Positions 57,887-64,000 of a DNA stretch of 64,000 bases are shown here, in pieces. Below the pieces are notes generated by a model, which was not told the DNA's origin, made no database searches, and saw nothing but the letters and a program-made list of their open reading frames with translations. The stretch comes from Luteibacter sp. dw_328 (GTDB lineage Bacteria > Pseudomonadota > Gammaproteobacteria > Xanthomonadales > Rhodanobacteraceae): NCBI RefSeq assembly GCF_018449605.1, contig NZ_JAAVUW010000010.1, forward strand, positions 124,001 through 188,000, read 5' to 3'. Numbering within the stretch: the first letter of the stretch is position 1; each line of letters starts with the position of its first letter. A program made the translations under genes and the position numbers.

Positions 57887-57913
57887 AAAAAAGCCGCCTC
57901 GTGGGCGGCTTTT
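57887..57913 (-). terminator. Rho-independent terminator of the 320-residue protein gene
   Basis: AAAAGCCGCC (57889-57898) pairs with GGCGGCTTTT (57904-57913); the stem overlaps the gene's stop codon, and six T follow on the minus strand (57892-57887). Confidence 0.85.
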
Positions 57914-58874
57914 AGAGGTCTTGGTGGTACTGGACGTAAGGGGTTCGGGCCTGGTCGGGCTCGGGACCGGTAGGGCCGCTGGGTGCGTTGCCCGACGACC
58001 AGACGTTCTGGGCTCCGACCGAGAGCTGGCCGCGCCAGGGGAGGTGCCAGGTGACGCCGAGGTCGATCGCGCTCCAGCGGCGGTCGCCGTTGATCTGATT
58101 GATAGCCGTCGCCTCGGGCTGCATCGTGCGACCGGTGATCAGGCCCGAGATGGGGCCGCGATCGACGCCGAAACTCAGCGCCTTCTGGTCGACCGAGCCG
58201 ATACCGAGCAAGTTACCCGGGGTGAGCCGGATACGACCGATGCTGGCGCCAAGATCGATGCCACTGCGCGAACCAAGGTCGACCCTGCCATGGGCGTTGA
58301 ATTCGGTACTGGACGACAGTGCGGTGATCGGCAGACCGGAGGCGGTAGCCAGGCCCGGAAGTACGCGAGGCAACGCTGCGCCCGTACCAGTGGGACGGCT
58401 CGAGCCGACACCGAGACCGAGGCTGTAACCCGTGCCACGATACGTCGCGCCTACTTCGCTGCCGACAATGCGCGGCGGTGCCCCTGACACGTTGCAGAGA
58501 TCGCCTCGCGCCGCGCCGGAAGCACCGCAGGATTCCACGGAATTCATCCAGCCCTGGCCGGTGATGTTCGCGTGGGCCTGTACATGCGGGCCAAGGTCGT
58601 ACTGCAGGCCACTGGAAAGGAACGGACCGGCGTTCACCGCATGCAGGGCAAGCGGCTGGGTACCGTCGGTGCGATCGTCTGACCTGAGGGCGAGCATGCG
58701 ACCGTCCGGGGCGCGCCAAAGCGGCACCGAGCCCTGCGCATTCTGGGCGTAACCGTCGGGTTGCTGGCCCAGGAGCCGCGTTGCCGTGGCGTCCGAACCC
58801 ACCGGCGCAACTTGCCCTGCCGCGGCGAGCGGCATCAGCAGTAGCAAGGTAAGAAAGGATCTGCGCATGGTCAT
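57912..58874 (-). CDS. Unknown exported protein, probably an outer-membrane beta-barrel
   Basis: A 320-residue protein with a signal peptide (MTMRRSFLTLLLLMPLAAAG). The mature part has no membrane helix but many alternating polar/hydrophobic strands with Gly (EVGATYRGTGYSLGLGVGSS, WSAIDLGVTWHLPWRGQLSV) and ends PYVQYHQDL, like a beta-barrel though the last residue is Leu and not Phe. One pair of cysteines (CGASGAARGDLC) could form a disulfide loop. No family recognised. It stands alone with its own terminator. Confidence 0.7.
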   Translation of the reverse strand: MTMRRSFLTLLLLMPLAAAGQVAPVGSDATATRLLGQQPDGYAQNAQGSVPLWRAPDGRMLALRSDDRTDGTQPLALHAVNAGPFLSSGLQYDLGPHVQAHANITGQGWMNSVESCGASGAARGDLCNVSGAPPRIVGSEVGATYRGTGYSLGLGVGSSRPTGTGAALPRVLPGLATASGLPITALSSSTEFNAHGRVDLGSRSGIDLGASIGRIRLTPGNLLGIGSVDQKALSFGVDRGPISGLITGRTMQPEATAINQINGDRRWSAIDLGVTWHLPWRGQLSVGAQNVWSSGNAPSGPTGPEPDQARTPYVQYHQDL

Positions 58875-59127
58875 CTATCGGCAGGTGGCTGAAATCCCCG
58901 AGGTCCCGCATCAGCCTCGCGAGAACACCGCCAGTGTATCGCGTTTTACGTTTTACTAACACCCCGGAGGGCCACCTTCAGGAATCGGCCCGCCTGCCGT
59001 TTATGAGCATGAAGGGGAAAGGTTACACGCTGGCGCAAGGCCCCTGAGACTGGCGCTCCACGCCCCATCGCGCGGCCGCCTTAACGCATATAGACTGAAC
59101 CGACCATACCGGAATCCTTGCCAGGCG

Positions 59128-62028
59128 ATGACTATCGCTCCAACCCAAAGCCCGTCCGTCAAGGCGCCCGGTCACGGTGAAAGCACCCCGTTGCGCGAGG
59201 CTGTCGAGCGGTTGCTACGGGCGGCTGAGGCGGAAGTGGTCCGGAGCGAGAGCGAGGCCTTCGCCCGCCACCTCATGCCGGGCGCCCGCGTGGCCTGGCG
59301 CGGGGCCGCCGAGCCCCGGTCGAGCGGACATGCCGTGGTCGAACTGGGAACCGACCCGCAAACCGAGCGGGTACTCGAACTGCATACGGCCGAAGCCGGC
59401 CTGCCGGATTCGGCCGAACTGATCGACTGGCTCGGCCGGCTTGCCTCGATACGCCTGCGGCAGCTCGCCGAAACCGCGAATCTCTACGAGGCGATCTCGC
59501 GCCTGGCGCTCGCCGAGCGACTGCAGCGCGCGCTCTATGCCATTGCCGAGCAGGCCGGCGCCGAGCACAACATGAAGGACATGATGAGTGCGCTCCACGG
59601 CATCGTGGGCAGCCTCATGTATGCCGAGAACTTCTTCATCGTGCTGTTCGACGCGCAGAACCGCACCGTGCGCTTTCCCTACTTCGTCGACTCGCTGGAT
59701 CCCGACATTCCGGACCCGGAAGGCATCCGCCCGATCGATGCGATCGAGAACTCGCTCACCTGGCATGTGCTGCAAGGCGGCAAGTCGCTGATGGGCGCGA
59801 GCACGGAGCTGGAAAAAAACCTTCCGGGCCCGCGCGTATCGATCGGGCCGCCCAGCGACGACTGGCTCGGCGTGCCGATGAAGCGCGGCGACGACGTGGT
59901 CGGCGCCCTGGTCGTGCAGAGCTATCGCGACGACACGCGCTATACGCAGAACGATCGCGAGCTACTGACCTACGTCGCCCAGCACGTGCAGACGGCGCTC
60001 GAACGCCGCCAGGCGCATGAAGAACTCGAGCGCCGCGTCACCACCCGCACGGCCGCACTGCGCGAAGCCAATCGCGTCCTGCGCCAGCAGGTGCTGCAAC
60101 GCCAGCGTGGCGAGCGCTTGCAGGCCGCGCTGTTCCGCATCGCCGAACTGGCGAACACCTCGGACAGCATCGAGAACTTCTACGCCGCCGTGCATCGCGT
60201 TATCGGTGGCCTCCTGTACGCGCGCAACTTCTATATCGCGCTGCTCTCCGAAGACCAGAACAAGCTGACGTTCCCTTATTCGGTCGACGAACTCGACGGC
60301 TCACGCGAGCCGCGCGAGCTCGGCCGCGGGCTCACCGAATTCGTCCTGCGTAACGGCAAGGCCCTGCTCGCCGACCGCGAGGAGATCGACCGGCTCAATC
60401 GCGACCAGGTCCTTTCCACCAGCGGCGCACGCTCGCTCCACTGGCTGGGCGTGCCGCTCATCTGGAACGAAAAATCGATGGGTGTGCTGGCGGTGCAGAG
60501 CTACTCGCCCGAGCACACCTATAGCGCACGCGACCAGGAACTGCTGACCTTCGTCAGTTACCACATCGCCAATGCACTGCAGCGCAAGTACACCACCGAG
60601 TCGCTCAAGCAGGCCTACGCCAGCCTCGAACGCCGGGTGACCGAACGCACACGTGCCCTGGCCCTGGCCAACCGCGACCTGCGCGAGCAGATCGCGGAAC
60701 GCGAGCGTGTCGAGCGGCGGCTCAAGTACGAGACCCTGCACGATTCGCTCACCGGCCTGCCCAACCGCACGCTCCTGTTGCAGCGCCTGGAGCAGGCGCT
60801 GAATCATTATCGCGAGAATCCCGCCGATCTCTTCGCGGTGCTCTTCATCGACCTCGACCGCTTCAAGGTCATCAACGATTCGGTGGGCCACCTCGTGGGC
60901 GACGACCTCCTGTTCCAGGTCGGTGGCCGCGTGCGTGCGTGCCTGAAAACACGCGATGTCGTCGCACGCCTTGGCGGCGACGAATTCGCCGTGCTCGTGG
61001 AAGGCATCACTGACCCGCAGGCCGCCACGCATATCGCCGAGCGCATCATCGCGCAGCTGCAGACGCCGTTCCGCCTGGGCGCGAAGGAGATCTTCACCTC
61101 CGCGTCGATCGGCATTGCGCTGCCCACGCCGGAATACACGCGTCCCGAAGAACTGCTGCGGGACGCCGACTCGGCCATGTACCGCGCGAAGGACGAAGGT
61201 CGCCACCGTGCAGCGGTATTCGACGACCGCCTGCGCCGTGAAGCGCTCTCGCTGCTCGAGCTGGAAGGCGACCTGCGCCGCGCCCTCACGCGCAATGAGT
61301 TCGTCCCGTTTTACCAGCCCATCGTGGACCTCGAAGACAACCGCGTCGTCGGTTACGAAGCCCTGCTGCGCTGGCGCCATCCGGAGCGCGGTCTGTTGCC
61401 GCCGGGGGACTTTCTCTCCGTGGCCGAAGACACCGGTTGTTCCGAAGCCATCGACTGGCAGATCTTCGAGCAGGTGGCCCGCCAGGTGCGCGCCCTCACG
61501 CGCGACGAAGGCTTCGTCAGCATCAACGTGTCGGGCAGCCACTTCCGCTCACCGGACCTCGACCAGCGCCTGCTCGATCTGTTCGCCGAGCACGGCGTGC
61601 CGGCGCGGTGCGTTCGCGTGGAAGTCACCGAGCGGGCGCTGCTGGAGAACCCGGCGCAGGTCAAACGCATCCTCGAGAACCTTCGGGATCATGGCGTCGG
61701 CATCGCGCTGGACGATTTCGGCACCGGTTACTCGTCGTTGAGCTACCTGCACCAGTACCCGATCGAGACGCTGAAAATCGACCGATCTTTCGTGATCGAG
61801 CTGCCCTCCGAAGACACCGACACCGACGCGCACAGCACTGCGGTGGTCCGGGCGATCCAGGCGCTGGCCAATTCGCTGCGCATGCAGGTCATCGCCGAAG
61901 GCATCGAAACCGAGTCGCAGATGCGCGCACTGCGTCGTATCGGCTGCCGTTTCGGCCAGGGCTTCCTTTTTGCCCAGCCCCAGCCGGCAAGCAAGTGGCT
62001 GGCTGCTCCCTTGTCCCTCGACGCCTGA
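59128..62028 (+). CDS. GAF-GAF-GGDEF-EAL cyclic-di-GMP signalling protein
   Basis: A 966-residue cytoplasmic protein. An N-terminal ~120 residues of unknown type precede two GAF-type sensor domains (about 145-300 and 340-495), each followed by a similar coiled coil (LERRVTTRTAALREANRVL and LERRVTERTRALALANRDL), which suggests an internal duplication. The GGDEF domain (~545-705) has an intact GGDEF at 616-620; the product-inhibition site RxxD is altered to KTRD. The EAL domain (~715-955) has EAL at 744-746, EVTERALLENP, DDFGTGYSSLSYL, LKIDRSF and AEGIETE, so the phosphodiesterase site looks complete. Either or both activities are possible. Confidence 0.93.
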   Translation: MTIAPTQSPSVKAPGHGESTPLREAVERLLRAAEAEVVRSESEAFARHLMPGARVAWRGAAEPRSSGHAVVELGTDPQTERVLELHTAEAGLPDSAELIDWLGRLASIRLRQLAETANLYEAISRLALAERLQRALYAIAEQAGAEHNMKDMMSALHGIVGSLMYAENFFIVLFDAQNRTVRFPYFVDSLDPDIPDPEGIRPIDAIENSLTWHVLQGGKSLMGASTELEKNLPGPRVSIGPPSDDWLGVPMKRGDDVVGALVVQSYRDDTRYTQNDRELLTYVAQHVQTALERRQAHEELERRVTTRTAALREANRVLRQQVLQRQRGERLQAALFRIAELANTSDSIENFYAAVHRVIGGLLYARNFYIALLSEDQNKLTFPYSVDELDGSREPRELGRGLTEFVLRNGKALLADREEIDRLNRDQVLSTSGARSLHWLGVPLIWNEKSMGVLAVQSYSPEHTYSARDQELLTFVSYHIANALQRKYTTESLKQAYASLERRVTERTRALALANRDLREQIAERERVERRLKYETLHDSLTGLPNRTLLLQRLEQALNHYRENPADLFAVLFIDLDRFKVINDSVGHLVGDDLLFQVGGRVRACLKTRDVVARLGGDEFAVLVEGITDPQAATHIAERIIAQLQTPFRLGAKEIFTSASIGIALPTPEYTRPEELLRDADSAMYRAKDEGRHRAAVFDDRLRREALSLLELEGDLRRALTRNEFVPFYQPIVDLEDNRVVGYEALLRWRHPERGLLPPGDFLSVAEDTGCSEAIDWQIFEQVARQVRALTRDEGFVSINVSGSHFRSPDLDQRLLDLFAEHGVPARCVRVEVTERALLENPAQVKRILENLRDHGVGIALDDFGTGYSSLSYLHQYPIETLKIDRSFVIELPSEDTDTDAHSTAVVRAIQALANSLRMQVIAEGIETESQMRALRRIGCRFGQGFLFAQPQPASKWLAAPLSLDA

Positions 62029-62049
62029 CTCCACCGCCGCTGTTGCTGT

Positions 62050-62136
62050 CGTAGGAGCCGATTCATCGGCGAAAACCAGGTCGCGGCAACCTCCACATGG
62101 CGCTGCGCAGGGATCGCCGATGAATCGGCTCCTACA
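62050..62136. repeat. Inverted pair of REP hairpins
   Basis: 62050-62073 in plus and 62113-62136 in minus orientation, both of the GCCGAT/ATCGGC subtype, 39 bp apart, between the convergent GGDEF-EAL gene and hslO. It could act as a two-way terminator or mRNA 3'-end protector. Confidence 0.85.
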
Positions 62137-62148
62137 GGGAAGCCGGAA

Positions 62149-63066
62149 TTACTGCAGGGTTGAGGGCGAGGGTGGGGTTTCGACCTGTGTCAGCAGGCGC
62201 TCGGCATCGACGCGATCGAACACGTAGCGCGTGGCGCAGAACTCGCAGACGACTTCGATCTCGCCGTCACGATCGTCCAGGGTTGCCTCGACTTCCGTTC
62301 GGCCCAGCGCACGCAGCATGCCTTCCACGCGCTCCTGCGAGCAGGTGCAGCCGAAGGCGAGACCCTTCGCCTCGTAAACGCTCACGGTCTCCTCGTGATA
62401 CAGCCGGTAGAGCAGTTCTTCCGGCAGGATCGACAGCATCTCGGAGCTGCTCAGCGTGTCGGTGAGGATGCCGACGCGCGCCCAAGCGTCATCGTCGTCT
62501 TCGGCCGCGTTATGGCCGCCTTCGCCCGCGATGGGCTGGAGCATGAGCCCCACCGCATGCTCGGCGTTGGCGGCGAGCAGGATGCGCGCAGGCAGCTGTT
62601 CGGACCGCTCGAAATAGTTCTCCAGCGCCTTCGCGATCGACGGCTCGTCCAGATCCACCACGCCCTGGTAGCGACCGCGATCCACCTGCCCGATCGTGAT
62701 GGCGAGCAAGGCGTTCGGCAGCTCGTTCAGGTGCAGGCTCGACGGCATCGTGTCGGCGTCGTAACGCGCCAGGCCACGCAGGTGCCCTTGGTCGGTGCAC
62801 TCGGCAAAGAGCAGGCGCAGCGCACCCTCGCTCTTGAACTCCAGCGACAGTGAGCCATCGAACTTGATGTTTCCGGTAAGCAGCGCACTGGCCGCCGCCG
62901 CCTCGCCCAGCGTGTTGCGGATATCCGTGGGGTAGTCACCGCGTGAAGCGATCTCGCGCCAGCTGGCGCCCAGGCGCACGAGCACGCCGCGAACGCCTGC
63001 TTTCTCAAGCATGAAGCGGTGCAGCACGTCTTCGGATGACAGGGTTTCGACGATCGAATCGGTCAC
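62149..63066 (-). CDS. hslO: Redox-regulated chaperone Hsp33
   Basis: A 305-residue Hsp33. The zinc-binding C-terminus has GCTCSQERV (Cys-X-Cys) and CEFCATRY (Cys-X2-Cys), the redox switch. N-terminal motifs: LGEAAAASALLTGNIKFDGS, and GLMLQPIAG. It is activated by oxidative unfolding and holds denatured proteins. The GTG at 63066 is used because AGGAGG precedes it by five bases; the ATG at 63183 would overlap the divergent mtgA start. Confidence 0.94.
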   Translation of the reverse strand: MTDSIVETLSSEDVLHRFMLEKAGVRGVLVRLGASWREIASRGDYPTDIRNTLGEAAAASALLTGNIKFDGSLSLEFKSEGALRLLFAECTDQGHLRGLARYDADTMPSSLHLNELPNALLAITIGQVDRGRYQGVVDLDEPSIAKALENYFERSEQLPARILLAANAEHAVGLMLQPIAGEGGHNAAEDDDDAWARVGILTDTLSSSEMLSILPEELLYRLYHEETVSVYEAKGLAFGCTCSQERVEGMLRALGRTEVEATLDDRDGEIEVVCEFCATRYVFDRVDAERLLTQVETPPSPSTLQ

Positions 63067-63172
63067 GGTGGCCTCCTGGTGATCCGACGAAAGATGGGGC
63101 CATGCCGGCGTACCGACAAGCCCGGCACGCGCCGGGCCCCTATACTGCGCCATCCTTTGCCACCGCGCTGCC

Positions 63173-63913
63173 ATGAGCCCCACGCCCCGCTCGCTGCCGA
63201 TTCGACTTGCCCGCTACGTCGGCCTTGTCATCCTTGCCTGGTTTGCCCTGTCATGGCTGGTCGTAATCCTGCTGCGCTTCGTGCCGCCGTGGACCAGCGC
63301 CATGATGATGGAGCGCCGCGTGGAGGCATTCGTCACCCATGAGTCGGATTTCACCTTTCGCCATCGCTGGGTAGGGTGGGACGCCGTGTCGCCCCAGGTC
63401 GGGCTGGCCATGGTGGCCGGCGAGGACCAGAAATTTCCGTTTCATCACGGCTTCGACATCGATGCGATCCAGGACGCGATCGACGCCTCGGATGAAGGAA
63501 AGCGCCTGCGGGGCGCCAGCACCATCAGCCAGCAGGTGGCGAAGAACCTCTTCCTGTGGAACGGACGCAGCTTCGTCCGCAAGGGACTGGAGGCGTACTT
63601 CACCGTGCTGATCGAGGCAACCTGGCCAAAGCGTCGCATCCTCGAGGTCTATATGAATATCGTGGAGCTCGGTAACGGCATCTACGGTGTCGGCGCGGCC
63701 AGCGACGTGTTCTATCGCACCACGCCCGACCGCCTTGGCGTGATCCAGGCGGCGCGCCTGGCTGCCGTACTGCCCAATCCGCGCCGCTTCCGCGTCGACG
63801 CGCCCAGTGCCTACGTGCAGAAGCGCACCGCCTGGATTGCGCAACAGATGGGACAACTCGGCGGTCCCGCCTATCTCACCCGACCGGCACCCGTCGCCGG
63901 CCGCGTTCGCTAA
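63173..63913 (+). CDS. mtgA: Monofunctional peptidoglycan glycosyltransferase MtgA
   Basis: A 246-residue GT51 enzyme. One N-terminal membrane anchor (YVGLVILAWFALSWLVVILL), then MVAGEDQKFPFHHGFD with the catalytic Glu, RGASTISQQVAKNLFLW, RKGLEAYFTVLIEATWPKRR and ILEVYMNIVELGNGIYGVGA. It polymerises lipid II into glycan strands and has no transpeptidase domain. Divergent from hslO. Confidence 0.95.
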   Translation: MSPTPRSLPIRLARYVGLVILAWFALSWLVVILLRFVPPWTSAMMMERRVEAFVTHESDFTFRHRWVGWDAVSPQVGLAMVAGEDQKFPFHHGFDIDAIQDAIDASDEGKRLRGASTISQQVAKNLFLWNGRSFVRKGLEAYFTVLIEATWPKRRILEVYMNIVELGNGIYGVGAASDVFYRTTPDRLGVIQAARLAAVLPNPRRFRVDAPSAYVQKRTAWIAQQMGQLGGPAYLTRPAPVAGRVR

Positions 63914-63922
63914 AGGATCGAC

Positions 63923-64000
63923 ATGACGTTCTCACTGGCCATTGTGGTTCCCGCTTACAACGAGAGCGATGTCATCGACGCGTTCCATGCCCGGATCGGC
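63923..64000 (+). CDS. GT2 family glycosyltransferase, N-terminal fragment (cut by window edge)
   Basis: Only 26 codons are visible: MTFSLAIVVPAYNESDVIDA and six more. The VVPAYNE motif is the nucleotide-binding start of family 2 glycosyltransferases, often of the polyprenyl-phosphate type. It begins 9 nt after mtgA, with AAGGA upstream, so it is probably co-transcribed with it. Confidence 0.75.
   Translation, partial: MTFSLAIVVPAYNESDVIDAFHARIG

Noticed and set aside
63141-63146. TATACT upstream of mtgA as a -10 box
   Set aside because: No acceptable -35 box at 16-18 bp; the preceding DNA is a GC hairpin.

Overview
The window is very GC-rich, densely coding bacterial chromosome. Gene order (ibaG-murA, kdsD-kdsC-lptC-lptA-lptB-rpoN-hpf-hprK-rapZ-EIIA-HPr-EI, purM/DUF2066/AI-2E/hda), a TonB-receptor sugar locus and GTAG-type REP repeats point to a gammaproteobacterium of the Xanthomonadales/Lysobacterales, probably a Rhodanobacteraceae (Luteibacter/Dyella-like). 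This placement is inference from gene content and order; no search was run.

Layout. 1-7.7 kb: a minus-strand operon for uptake and breakdown of mannose-containing glycans (TonB receptor, GH2 beta-mannosidase, GH125, GH92), with a good promoter overlapped by a perfect 14-bp LacI-type operator. 8.1-9.9 kb: DUF3300 lipoprotein. 10.7-21.2 kb: zwf with an unusual Lys/Ala-rich tail translationally coupled to a GH15 enzyme, a Kef/YbaL-type antiporter, recQ, small genes, and the DUF47-Pit phosphate transport pair. 21.3-31.4 kb: CorC-like membrane protein, trmJ, suhB, a secreted metallophosphoesterase, hda, AI-2E permease, DUF2066, purM-purN, DUF3108. 32.1-43.8 kb: the envelope and nitrogen-PTS block (murA, ibaG, KDO and LPS-export genes, rpoN, hpf, hprK, rapZ, PTS proteins). 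43.8-48.6 kb: an accessory patch (acyltransferase, two glycosyltransferase-type genes, a truncated delta-60-repeat ORF) bordered by broken copies of the 3' ends of ptsI and fadE. 49.0-57.1 kb: fadE with a hydrolase and a divergent TetR regulator, GTP-dependent pckG, and an ECF sigma/anti-sigma/DUF4097 operon. 57.9-64.0 kb: an unknown exported protein, a GAF-GAF-GGDEF-EAL protein, hslO, mtgA and the start of a glycosyltransferase gene.

How the genes work together. The left operon imports oligosaccharides and trims alpha- and beta-mannosides in the periplasm. The central block makes and exports LPS (KdsD, KdsC, LptC, LptA, LptB) and peptidoglycan precursor (MurA), and couples these to sigma-54 and a regulatory PTS in which HPr keeps both His15 and Ser46, the latter a substrate for HprK. 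FadE, PckG and the TetR regulator form a fatty-acid/gluconeogenic neighbourhood.

Repeats are the most unusual part. Three intergenic regions, all between convergent genes, hold large nested palindromes. Two (10.10-10.63 kb and 31.44-31.96 kb) are inverted copies of one ~530-bp composite made of two facing 144-bp units with terminal inverted repeats. The third (57.17-57.83 kb) is a ~655-bp imperfect palindrome of unrelated sequence but similar design, with REP hairpins embedded in it. Fifteen REP copies in two covarying subtypes lie between 21 and 62 kb, none in the first 21 kb. No tRNA, rRNA, CRISPR array, transposase or integrase gene was seen.
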